Assembly (NCBI GenBank): GCA_964529265.1
Contig: CAZGVW010000115.1
Span: forward strand, 1 to 21,355
From: CAZGVW01 sp964529265
GTDB taxonomy: Bacteria > Planctomycetota > Phycisphaerae > Phycisphaerales > UBA1924
Direction of reading: 5' to 3'
DNA length: 21,355 bases
Shown piece after piece: positions 1 through 7,514 of this stretch. Each line of letters starts with the position of its first letter. The first letter of the stretch is position 1. Made by a program: the position numbers and the translations under genes. The notes below the pieces were generated by a model. The model ran no database searches, was not told where the DNA came from, and saw nothing but the letters and a program-made list of their open reading frames with translations.

Positions 1-1
1 G

Positions 2-574
2 GTCGAGGTTGGCCAGGTGGATCGTGGCGCCGTCGAGCAGGCGATCGACGTCCGCGGCGCTCGCGCTGTCGCCGCAGAGCAGGCGGTGGTCGCCCAGGAT
101 GATCAGGTCGCCAGGCTTCGTGACCGGCTCATCGGGCGGCGCGGGGACCATGTCAGGGTCGGTCAGCCCCGCTTTCACCCCCTCGCCCAAGATCCCGGCG
201 AGCTCATCGGGATTGAACCCCAGCAGCGACCAGTCAATCTCCACGTCGCCGAGCGCCTCCAGTTCGGCCGAGAGCAGGTCCATGTCCCATGTGGCCAGCT
301 CGTTCGTCTTGTTGTCGATGACGCGGTAGGCCCGGGCCTGCTCGGGCGTGAGGTCGCGGGCGACGTGCACCGGCACCTTGTCGAGCCCGAGCCGCTGCGC
401 CGCCTTCCATCGAGTGTTGCCGACGACGATGACGCCCTCGCCATCCACGACGATGGGCTGTCTGAAGCCGAAGCGCTTGATGCTCTCAGCGACGGCGCCC
501 ACCGCGCCGTCGTTGCGGCGGGGGTTCCTGTCGTAGGGGATGACGGCGCTCGTGGCGCGCTGCTCGATCTTCAT
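2..574 (-). CDS. ParB-like domain DNA methyltransferase, N-terminal part (cut by window edge)
   Basis: The reverse strand is open from an ATG at 574 to the window edge, giving 191 residues. Residues 1-90 look like a ParB/Srx-type domain: IPYDRNPRRND near the start, then SIKRFGFRQPIVVDGEGVIV, SNTRWKAAQRLGL (the usual family form is GxTRxxAA, so Ser replaces Gly) and LTPEQARAYRVIDNKTNEL. A linker follows, then GDLIILGDHRLLCGDSA and VDRLLDGATIHLANLD, which is how the methylase domain begins just before its DPPY catalytic motif. That motif lies beyond the edge. Proteins of this build are adenine- or cytosine-N4 DNA methyltransferases, common in phages and integrated elements. The start codon overlaps the stop of a small upstream ORF as ATGA; GGCGGA lies 7 bases upstream as a weak ribosome site. 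The family call is firm; target base and specificity cannot be seen. Confidence 0.85.
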   Translation of the reverse strand, partial: MKIEQRATSAVIPYDRNPRRNDGAVGAVAESIKRFGFRQPIVVDGEGVIVVGNTRWKAAQRLGLDKVPVHVARDLTPEQARAYRVIDNKTNELATWDMDLLSAELEALGDVEIDWSLLGFNPDELAGILGEGVKAGLTDPDMVPAPPDEPVTKPGDLIILGDHRLLCGDSASAADVDRLLDGATIHLANLD

Positions 575-762
575 GAGATTGTCCGCCAAGGTGACCAGCC
601 GCGTGCACGGCTGCGTGTGCACGCGCCATGATACGCATCGCGCGCAACGATCTTGGCGACATTCAACCACTCCTTGCGCTTTGCGGATTCATCGCACCGG
701 GCCGCATGCCTTCGCTGGGTGTCGCGCTGGCTCGCACTGACGTGCAGATGTGTTGACTTCAT
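571..762 (-). CDS. Possible small basic protein (63 aa) between AraC gene and methyltransferase
   Basis: I do not recognise this ORF. It starts at ATG 762-760, whose last bases also form the TGA stop of the AraC gene (ATGA). Its own TGA (573-571) overlaps the ATG of the methyltransferase in the same way. The product is short, Arg/Lys-rich and soluble, with the most protein-like stretch AKRKEWLNVAKIVARDAYHG in its second half. No Shine-Dalgarno is visible, so translation would depend on coupling to the gene before it. In favour are the two consecutive 4-base overlaps on one strand. Against it are the small size, low complexity, and the fact that its frame stays open upstream to 963. It could be a chance ORF inside a leader. 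Confidence 0.3.
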   Translation of the reverse strand: MKSTHLHVSASQRDTQRRHAARCDESAKRKEWLNVAKIVARDAYHGACTRSRARGWSPWRTIS

Positions 763-1424
763 GGGCACCGTGGGGCGTCGCGCCGGCCGTTCGAGGCCGA
801 GGGCCGGGACGCCGGTTTCGACGCGACTGGCGCTGCGCGAGCCGCCGGGCAGGCGCGCGTCCCGGGTCCGTCGCAACGACGGTCCTTGCGGAACGCGCCC
901 GGAGAGATCCCGAAGACGCGTTTGAACTCGCGGCAGAGATGGCTCTGATCGGCGAAGCCGCATCGGGCGGCGGTGGCGCTCAGGGGGACGGAGTCGTCCA
1001 GAAGAAGGGCCATCGTGGCGTCGATCCGAGCGCTTCGCACGAACTCGCTCATCGTGTAACCATGCATGCGTCGGAAGATTCTGCCAAGGTGACTCTGGTT
1101 GAACCCGACTTCACGCGCGATGTCCTCAAGTTGCAGCAGGCCGCCCAGCCGGTCTGCAATGAGCAGTTCAACGCGGGCGCACGTGGCGAGGTGAGGGTCG
1201 CGCCGCCGTGGATCGGCGTCGATGACGCCGATCAAGTCATTGCATCGCGCGTGGATGCGCACCCGATGGCCCGCTTGCGGCGCCCAAAGCTCTGCGACGA
1301 TTCGGTGAACGAGCTCGACCAGGGCGCCATCCTGGCGCGCCGTGAGATCGCTGACTGCGCCGCGAAGCGCCCATGGAGGCGTCTTGACGCAGCAGGTCCA
1401 CGCAACGGCGCACTGCACGGTCAT
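759..1424 (-). CDS. AraC-family transcriptional regulator, apparently lacking a full sensor domain
   Basis: The second half of the product (about residues 82-181 from the chosen start) is a clear double helix-turn-helix of the AraC/XylS type: LQLEDIAREVGFNQSHLGRI for the first motif and PLSATAARCGFADQSHLCRE then FKRVFGISPGAFRKD for the second. The part before it (SDLTARQDGALVELVHRIVA) resembles the helical linker usual in this family. The frame stays open upstream to 1799, but the translation there is not protein-like, so I start at ATG 1424 (221 aa), without a clear Shine-Dalgarno. Family members normally have about 120-150 residues of ligand-binding domain before the linker; here little is left, so the gene may be shortened or decayed. 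A 40-residue Ala/Arg/Pro-rich tail after the last helix is also unusual. The target is unknown. Confidence 0.72.
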   Translation of the reverse strand: MTVQCAVAWTCCVKTPPWALRGAVSDLTARQDGALVELVHRIVAELWAPQAGHRVRIHARCNDLIGVIDADPRRRDPHLATCARVELLIADRLGGLLQLEDIAREVGFNQSHLGRIFRRMHGYTMSEFVRSARIDATMALLLDDSVPLSATAARCGFADQSHLCREFKRVFGISPGAFRKDRRCDGPGTRACPAARAAPVASKPASRPSASNGRRDAPRCP

Positions 1425-1532
1425 GTGCTGCGAGTCACGCGGTGAAACGTCGCAGGCTGCCTGTGGCTCCGAGCGCACAGACACCACTCTGTGCGGTCCG
1501 CCGGGGCGCCCCGCGACGATGCAGTTGACTGG

Positions 1533-1555
1533 GCGCTGCGCACGCGTGCGAGCGC
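1533..1555. repeat. Inverted repeat, candidate operator
   Basis: GCGCT, one unpaired G, then the perfect 12-base palindrome CGCACGCGTGCG, then AGCGC. The two arms pair over 11 bases with a single bulge. It lies about 110 bases upstream of the AraC start and 320 upstream of the protease start, so it could bind a regulator, but GC-rich DNA makes such repeats by chance. Confidence 0.3.
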
Positions 1556-1862
1556 AGCGATCGTGGCCTCGTCCGCAGCGCATGAGCGAAATGCGGAATC
1601 CAGCGACGTCGATGTGACGAAGCAGGCGCCAGGCCGCGCGGCCGTGCGGCCCGTCCGAATGCCCGGGCGCTTTCTGCGCAGGTATGCATTGACTTGAGCT
1701 GGGCATTCGGTTCTTTCCGCGCAGGGAAAGCGGCGCGCAGAGTCGGTTCAAGACACCTATGCGCAGTGCCCATACCTTTCCCATCAACTTTGCGTGCAAT
1801 CACGATGTCCGATTGCGGAGAACAGGCTTCGGGTCGTGGCGGCCGGTTCTTCGCGCAACTTC

Positions 1863-1869
1863 AGGGGAG
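1863..1869 (+). promoter_or_regulatory. Shine-Dalgarno that sets the protease start
   Basis: AGGGGAG lies 7 bases before ATG 1877. The reading frame is open from 1694, but only the 1877 start has both a ribosome site and a Sec signal peptide directly after it. Confidence 0.7.
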
Positions 1870-1876
1870 CGATCCG

Positions 1877-4800
1877 ATGCAGACCGTTCTGAATCGCAAC
1901 CAAGCGCGTATCCTTCGTCACCGGACCGGCCTGTGGGCCCTCGTTGGAATCGTCGGCGCCGCCTGCGGGGTTGCGCAGGGAGGATCCGCGCCGCTGGCCA
2001 GCGGGGTGGATCTCCCCGTTGCGCGGGCCCCCCGTGCAGAAGTCGCGGAAACGCTTCGTTCGGTCCTCGCGTCAGATCGCCGATCGCGCCTCTTCCTCAT
2101 CCTGGAGCGTGCGCCATCCGCAGCCGAAGTCGAGAAACTGCTTGAAGCCGGAGTGGCGCTTGAACAGGCCGTGTCCGACAGGCTCTTCGTCGCGCGCCTT
2201 GCCAAGGATCGGCAGGATGTGGAGGCGATCCTCGCGGCTGCGCCCATCTCCGCGGCTCTCGACATCGAGATTCAGCACAAGCTCGACCGCCGCCTGTTGG
2301 AAGGCGAGCCGCCGGAATGGGCGATCGTCCCTGCCGGGGGCAAGTCCGCGAAGGACAGGGGCGCTGCAGCTCTCGAAGAGCGGCAGCTCGCCGTGTACGT
2401 CGCATTTCACCGCGGTGTCCCGCAGGGCGAGGCGGTGGAGACGGCCAAGCGACACGGCGCCGCGGTCATGGGGCGGATTCGGTCGCTTGACGCGCTTGTC
2501 CTTGAACTTCCCGAGAGCGCATTGCGCCGGCTGGCCTCCGAAGACAGCGTGATGTGGGTCGAGCCCGCGTCGCCACCCCTCGGGGAATGCAATGACGGCG
2601 TGCGGGCGCGAGTGCGGGCCGACGCCGCGCACGCAACGCCGCCTTTTGGGCTCTCCGGCGACGGCGTGCGTGTTCTCGTCTACGACGTCGGGATGGTCTC
2701 CGCCTCGCACCCGGACCTTGCGAATCGTGTGCTCATCGGGGATGAGACGCTCGTCGCCGCTCACGCGACGCACGTTGCGGGCACGGTCGCTGGCGACGGC
2801 GCCCTGAGCTCGGGCTTGTACGCGGGCGTCGCCCCAGGAGCCGATGTCGTGTCGTTCGGCATCGAGGTCTCGGGCGCCGGCCTCCCCTTCTACCACAATC
2901 CTGCGGACATCGAGGCGGACTACGACGAGGGCGCCTCGCATTTCGGTGCGGCGATCACCACCAACTCACTCGCCCTCAACGTGGTGCGGAACAACCTTCC
3001 CTGTCTGCTTCTCGGCGACTATACCTTCACTTCGCGCCTGCTAGACGCCATCGTCGTCGGCAGCCTCGGACGGCCGCTTCCCGTCGTTTGGGCCGCCGGC
3101 AATGAACGCATCGTCAGCGTCTCCAATGGCCAGTACATCTGCGGCGAGTACGGCTCCATCAGTCCGCCGGCTGCGGCGAAGAACGCCATCGTCGTCGGCG
3201 CCGTGAACTCCAACGACGACTCGATGACCTCATTCTCCAGTTGGGGCCCAACCGACGACGGGCGGATCAAACCCGACGTCGTCGCCCCCGGCTGCCAACT
3301 CGGCGGCGACACAGGCGTGACTTCGACGTGGCCGGACGGCTGGTACGACACTCAATGCGGCACTTCAATGGCGACGCCCGCCACGGCAGGCGCGTGCGCT
3401 CTGCTCATCGAACAGCACAGAGTTCTCCGCTCAGGAGAGCCCGACCCCACCGGCGCCGCCCTCAAGGCGCTCCTGATCCACGGCGCAGAGGACATCGGCT
3501 CGGTCGGCCCCGACTACCAGTCAGGCTATGGGTCCATCAGGGCGGATCGCTCCGCGCTGCTGCTGCTCGACGACGCCCTTATGAGTGGAGACGTCGGGGC
3601 CGGTGAGGTCGTGGAGTTCACGATGGACGTCCCGGTGTCGTCGGACGATGTTCAGAACGTCAGGATCACCATCGCGTGGGATGACGAGGCGGGTCCTCCT
3701 CTCAGTGGAGGCGCTTCGCTGCGCAATGACCTCGACCTCGTCGTGATCGACCCCCGCGGCGGTCGCCGCTGGCCTTGGACGCTTTCGCCCTCGAACCCGA
3801 GCGCGCCGGCCGTCCGCACCGGCCCCGATCGCCTGAACAACGTCGAGCAGGTCTCTGCGCCGTTGATCCCAGGACGGTGGATTGTTCGCGTCCAGGCGGC
3901 TTCGATCCCGACCCCTGGGGCCCGGCAGAGTTTTTCGCTCGTCGCAACGCCGCGTCTTCATCATTGCTCTGACCGCGGCGTCGCGAGGCTGGACCGCGCG
4001 GCGTACATGTGCACAGCCACGGCGGGCCTGTGCGTCGCGGACTGTGGAGCGAACTCCAATCCGACCCAGGCCGACGTTCTTGCCGTCATGGTGACCTCCG
4101 ACTCTCAGCCGCTCGGCGTCCATGTGAATCTGACCGAGACCGGGCCGTCGACGGGCGAGTTCCGGGGCCAGGTCGCCCTCTCGGATACTCCCGGCTCAGG
4201 CGTCCTGCTCGTCGCGCCGGGCGACTTCATCACACTTGCGTACAACGATCCCGACGCCGGTGGGCAGGGCCCCAGCCTCGCAACGGACACGGCGCCTATT
4301 GATTGTGCGCCGGCGGCGGTGCTCGGGATGGATGTGCAGCCCTCTGCGCGGAGCGCTCGGGTCGAGCTGATCTTGACGGAGCCTGCCGGGGTCAGGCTCG
4401 AGGCCGCCCTTTCCTGCCCCGATCTGCCGTCGTCGCCCGTCGCCACAACGAGCGCCGCAGTGCCTGCAACGGTCCAGACACTCGTCCTCTACGGGCTAGA
4501 GCCGGGAGCGACGTACTTCCTGAGAGCCGTCGTCACCGACCAGGCGGGCAATTCGACGATCCATGACAATGCAGGTGCGTGCTTCTCCTTCACAACGCCC
4601 GATGTTCCCAACTCCTTCACTGACCTGTTCTACGGGGGCGATGCGCGCCTCGCGTCCCTGGTCGGGCGCTCGCTCACCCTGTCGCCCGCGGACACGGAGG
4701 ACGGATACCTCGCCTGCTGGGCGGACGCCAAGGGCTTCCCGACAGACCCCGCGGGCGGCGCGATGCTCTCCGGTTTCGCATCGGCGGAGCGCACGCCGCC

Positions 4801-6907
4801 GATCGAGCTTCCGCCCGGCCGCTTTTTCCCGTTCGCCGGGCGACAGCTCAGCCGCCTCTACGTCGACCTCCAGTCAGGCGTCACGACTGCGAAAGCAGCC
4901 AGCGTCCGAAACTCGTTCCTGCGCCCGGAACACACTCCCTTCGACGCGAGCCCGGCGGTTCATTTCGCCGTGCCGCGCGTCTCAGGGCTGCTGTTCGACA
5001 TGTTCATCGACTCGCTGGGCTCTGTCATCTACAGCGCTGAAAGCGATCGCGTGGCGCTGACGTTTTCGGGGCTCAGAGCCGCCAGCGACGTGCCGGGCGA
5101 TTTCGGCGCCGACTACCAGATTGAGCTCTTCTTCGACGGCCGCATCCGCCTCACGTGGCTGCGCCTCGATCTGCCTCCAGGCAGGCCGGCGATCATCGGC
5201 CTCTCCCAGGGCGGAGGCACGCCGCCGGGCTTCGCCCTCTTCGAACACGATCTCCTTTCGGCGAACGCTCCCGGCGCGCCGCCGACGGTCCCGGGCAAGG
5301 TCCTGATCACAACCTCCGGCGGGAGTGTCGACATCCCGCTTGAAGGGGCAGACATCAAGCCCGGGCCGAGTCCGCTCATCCACCGCATCGAATCGCTGCC
5401 GACGCACGGCACACTCTACGACGTCGCATTTGGCTCGCCGATCACATCCGCGCCGCATCTCGCGGCCGCCTCGTCTCTGCGCTACGCGCCGGACCCGGGT
5501 TACCAAGGGACCGACCGATTCACCTATGTCGCCGACGATGGCGGAACTCCGCCCTACGGCGGCAGGTCGGGGGTCGCGACGGTTCTTCTTGAAATCGGCG
5601 CTCGACAGGACATCGCGGAGTTCCTTGTCGACGACTCCGACCCGAAGTGGACGATCGAGGGGGCATGGTCCTTCGGTGATCCCGGCGGAGGCGGCTCGCA
5701 CGCCGGAGATCCCGTCACGGCGTTCACCGGGGTCAACGTCTATGGCTACAACCGATCGGGCGACTACGAGAATGGAATCGGCTTCGCCCCGGCGGACAGC
5801 GTCGGTCTCGCCGAGGGCTTTGAGAATGGGGTTCCGGGGCCCGGCTGGAAAGTCGCCGCGGAGTTCATCGGCCTGAGCAACCTCATCTGGGCCGAGAACA
5901 GGGCCTTCCTCGATCCCTTCGGGCCCGGTCCTTTCCCCCCGCGGTTCCCGAACCACACCGGAGGCGCCGGCGAGTGCGCGGCTTCCCTGGCCGATCTGAT
6001 CCTGATCGCGGATCAGGCCGACCTCCTCTCGCCCGTGTTCCGCGCGCCCGACAATGCGGTGCTGAGGTTCCGGACAAAGTGGTTCGGCAACGCGGGCTCT
6101 CCGACGTTCCCGCGCCAGCAGACGGGCACGGTCGATGTTTCGACCGACGGCGGCGCCACATGGACGACGCTGCGGACGTTTACGGAGCAGGACGGCGAAC
6201 GACCCGGAGAGCTCGTCGAAATAGATCTCTCTCAGTACGCCGGGCAGAGCCTTGTCCTTCGATTCGCCTACTCGGTTTCTCAGGACTCTCTTTCCTACTG
6301 GCAGGTGGACGACGTGTACGTCGTGGATGCGCACCTGGCGCCGAGGGGCGAGTCAGGCGCGATGCCCGCCCCGCACTTCCTCACGTCATCTCCCATCGAT
6401 TGCTCCCAGGCCTCGGGTGTCGAGCTGGTCTTCCGGCGATGGCTCGGCGTTGAGCGGGCCGCGTTCGACCACGCGAACATTCAGGTCAGCGAGGACGGCC
6501 AAACATGGGCCACGGTGTGGGAGCACCAGTTCCCGCCCGAGGACTCCGTCTTCCTGCCGGACTTCGACCTGGACGACGGTCAATGGGTTGAGCAGCGCCT
6601 TGATATCGCGGAGTTCGCCGACGGACGGCCGAACGTTCAAGTCCGCTGGGGCATGGGGCCAACAGACGCTTCCATCACCTACAGCGGCTGGAGCATTGAC
6701 GACGTCGTGATCCGTGGGTTCATTCCCACCGGACGAGCCCTCCATGGCGATGTCGATGGAGATGGCGTCGTGGACGCCGCCGACCTGGGCGCGATGCTGC
6801 GGCGTTGGGGCGCGGCTGGGGGCGACGGTGGCGCAGCGGACATCGATCATGACGGTGTCGTTGACGGCAAGGACCTGCAGCGGCTCCTGTCATCGCTCCG
6901 TGAGTGA
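1877..6907 (+). CDS. Large secreted subtilisin-like (S8, KP-43-type) multidomain protease with dockerin-like C-terminus
   Basis: The 1676-residue product begins with a Sec signal peptide (hydrophobic core LWALVGIVGAACGVA). A propeptide follows, with an inhibitor-I9-like segment near residues 171-232. The S8 domain spans about 240-560: Asp270 (VLVYDVG), His299 (HATHVAGTVAG), oxyanion Asn409 (WAAGN) and Ser497 (GTSMATP). Next come a KP-43-type beta-sandwich (574-691, with NDLDLVVIDP), a Cys-containing beta domain (696-811), a fibronectin-III-like unit (815-908), a planctomycete-type beta domain (913-1131) and an Ig/cadherin-like unit (1139-1243). A split jelly-roll domain (1251-1300 and 1496-1614) has a second one inserted in it (1301-1496). 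A two-loop EF-hand, dockerin-like repeat closes the protein (1621-1675). It presumably degrades proteins outside the cytoplasm; the beta domains may bind surfaces or substrate, and the C-terminal repeat may be a Ca2+-dependent anchor. It seems to be a single-gene transcript. The first triad motif is DVG rather than DTG/DSG, and HATH replaces the usual HGTH. Confidence 0.93.
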   Translation: MQTVLNRNQARILRHRTGLWALVGIVGAACGVAQGGSAPLASGVDLPVARAPRAEVAETLRSVLASDRRSRLFLILERAPSAAEVEKLLEAGVALEQAVSDRLFVARLAKDRQDVEAILAAAPISAALDIEIQHKLDRRLLEGEPPEWAIVPAGGKSAKDRGAAALEERQLAVYVAFHRGVPQGEAVETAKRHGAAVMGRIRSLDALVLELPESALRRLASEDSVMWVEPASPPLGECNDGVRARVRADAAHATPPFGLSGDGVRVLVYDVGMVSASHPDLANRVLIGDETLVAAHATHVAGTVAGDGALSSGLYAGVAPGADVVSFGIEVSGAGLPFYHNPADIEADYDEGASHFGAAITTNSLALNVVRNNLPCLLLGDYTFTSRLLDAIVVGSLGRPLPVVWAAGNERIVSVSNGQYICGEYGSISPPAAAKNAIVVGAVNSNDDSMTSFSSWGPTDDGRIKPDVVAPGCQLGGDTGVTSTWPDGWYDTQCGTSMATPATAGACALLIEQHRVLRSGEPDPTGAALKALLIHGAEDIGSVGPDYQSGYGSIRADRSALLLLDDALMSGDVGAGEVVEFTMDVPVSSDDVQNVRITIAWDDEAGPPLSGGASLRNDLDLVVIDPRGGRRWPWTLSPSNPSAPAVRTGPDRLNNVEQVSAPLIPGRWIVRVQAASIPTPGARQSFSLVATPRLHHCSDRGVARLDRAAYMCTATAGLCVADCGANSNPTQADVLAVMVTSDSQPLGVHVNLTETGPSTGEFRGQVALSDTPGSGVLLVAPGDFITLAYNDPDAGGQGPSLATDTAPIDCAPAAVLGMDVQPSARSARVELILTEPAGVRLEAALSCPDLPSSPVATTSAAVPATVQTLVLYGLEPGATYFLRAVVTDQAGNSTIHDNAGACFSFTTPDVPNSFTDLFYGGDARLASLVGRSLTLSPADTEDGYLACWADAKGFPTDPAGGAMLSGFASAERTPPIELPPGRFFPFAGRQLSRLYVDLQSGVTTAKAASVRNSFLRPEHTPFDASPAVHFAVPRVSGLLFDMFIDSLGSVIYSAESDRVALTFSGLRAASDVPGDFGADYQIELFFDGRIRLTWLRLDLPPGRPAIIGLSQGGGTPPGFALFEHDLLSANAPGAPPTVPGKVLITTSGGSVDIPLEGADIKPGPSPLIHRIESLPTHGTLYDVAFGSPITSAPHLAAASSLRYAPDPGYQGTDRFTYVADDGGTPPYGGRSGVATVLLEIGARQDIAEFLVDDSDPKWTIEGAWSFGDPGGGGSHAGDPVTAFTGVNVYGYNRSGDYENGIGFAPADSVGLAEGFENGVPGPGWKVAAEFIGLSNLIWAENRAFLDPFGPGPFPPRFPNHTGGAGECAASLADLILIADQADLLSPVFRAPDNAVLRFRTKWFGNAGSPTFPRQQTGTVDVSTDGGATWTTLRTFTEQDGERPGELVEIDLSQYAGQSLVLRFAYSVSQDSLSYWQVDDVYVVDAHLAPRGESGAMPAPHFLTSSPIDCSQASGVELVFRRWLGVERAAFDHANIQVSEDGQTWATVWEHQFPPEDSVFLPDFDLDDGQWVEQRLDIAEFADGRPNVQVRWGMGPTDASITYSGWSIDDVVIRGFIPTGRALHGDVDGDGVVDAADLGAMLRRWGAAGGDGGAADIDHDGVVDGKDLQRLLSSLRE

Positions 6908-6929
6908 GGCGCACCAAACCGGCCAATGA

Positions 6930-6948
6930 GGGCCCCACAGTGGGGCCC
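6930..6948 (+). terminator. GC-rich hairpin after the protease gene
   Basis: GGGCCCCAC, A, GTGGGGCCC is a perfect 9-base inverted repeat starting 22 bases after the protease stop. No T-run follows, so it is terminator-like rather than a classic intrinsic terminator. A second hairpin (GGTGGTG / CACCACC, 10-base loop) follows at 6970-6993. Confidence 0.45.
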
Positions 6949-7338
6949 GGCTGGCGAACATCCTGAGCGGGTGGTGGTCCGTTCGACACCACCGCCCCGG
7001 CGTGATGTGGGCGAAGCGCGGGAGGTCCGCAGCGCCCAATGGTGTACTGCGTCGAGCGAAGCGCGACGGTCGCCTTCTGACACAACCCCCTCCGCCCGCG
7101 GCGGAACCGGCCAGGGCGCGTCCGGAACGGGGTTCTGTCAGTAGTGTCAGTGTCAGAGGAGCGCAGATCATCGATCGCGCTCCATCGCCTTGAACATCGC
7201 GGCGAGCCCGCGCCGGACGTCCTCGGGCAGCCCGGCCCAGGCGCCGATCAGGTCGCGCAGGGCGGGATCAATGTCGGGTGGGACGGGGGTATTAACCCCC
7301 GGCGCACACGGCGCTGCGCCGGGCGCTGCGCGCTGTTC

Positions 7339-7354
7339 GGAAATCGCGATTTCC
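7339..7354. repeat. Perfect 16-bp palindrome
   Basis: GGAAATCG followed by CGATTTCC, a perfect two-fold palindrome with AT-rich arms in GC-rich surroundings. It lies 17 bases before the start of the tRNA-like 3' end, so it may belong to the same attachment region; it could also be a protein-binding site. Confidence 0.6.
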
Positions 7355-7370
7355 TCGGGAGAATCCGCGA

Positions 7371-7401
7371 TGGGACGGGGGTTCGAATCCCCCCGGGTCC
7401 A
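7371..7401 (+). other. tRNA/tmRNA 3'-end fragment, probable attachment-site remnant
   Basis: The T-arm is intact: stem GGGGG (7377-7381), loop TTCGAAT, stem CCCCC (7389-7393). It is followed by a 7-base acceptor strand CGGGTCC and discriminator A7401. The bases just before (TGGGAC) resemble the GGAC that precedes the T-arm in tmRNA. No 5' acceptor strand (GGACCCG or wobble form), D-arm or anticodon arm is found at the distance of a tRNA. The best wobble match, GGGCCCG at 6943, is not followed by tmRNA-like sequence. CCA is not encoded. So this is only the 3' end, the part that integrases usually duplicate at one border of an inserted element. Confidence 0.6.
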
Positions 7402-7514
7402 CTTTTCCGACGTATCGCACTGGCTCGCAAAGTCGCGCAAGGCTTCGCACGTGGCGGAGTTGGGAGGCCCCGGATTCGCACTGAGGGGCGGTGGAGCGTC
7501 GGCATCAGGCGCGC

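Larger units (their letters stand above)
1425..1876. other. Non-coding spacer between divergent AraC and protease genes
   Basis: No convincing gene is visible in these 452 bases. Open frames cross it on both strands, but their translations look like GC-rich shadows. It should hold the promoters of both flanking genes. TTGACT at 1689-1694 is a good -35 hexamer, but no matching -10 follows at 17 bases. An interrupted inverted repeat sits at 1533-1555. Confidence 0.6.

Noticed and set aside
17..631. Plus-strand ORF of 204 aa
   Set aside because: It is the exact antisense of the ParB-methyltransferase gene, whose reverse-strand translation shows clear family motifs.
1694..1876. 61-residue N-terminal extension of the protease frame
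   Set aside because: No ribosome site at 1694 and the extension would bury the signal peptide; the 1877 start has both features.
4982..6334. Minus-strand ORF of 450 aa inside the protease
   Set aside because: Arg-rich, low-complexity translation opposite a coding frame with recognisable domains; a GC-rich shadow.
7137..7157. Three GTCAG repeats in a short stretch
   Set aside because: Too short and irregular to be a CRISPR or meaningful repeat; no larger unit around it.
6943..7401. Possible complete tmRNA gene ending at the T-arm
   Set aside because: GGGCCCG at 6943 can pair with the acceptor strand, but the following bases lack the conserved tmRNA 5' region and no tag-peptide frame ending in Leu-Ala-Ala is found.
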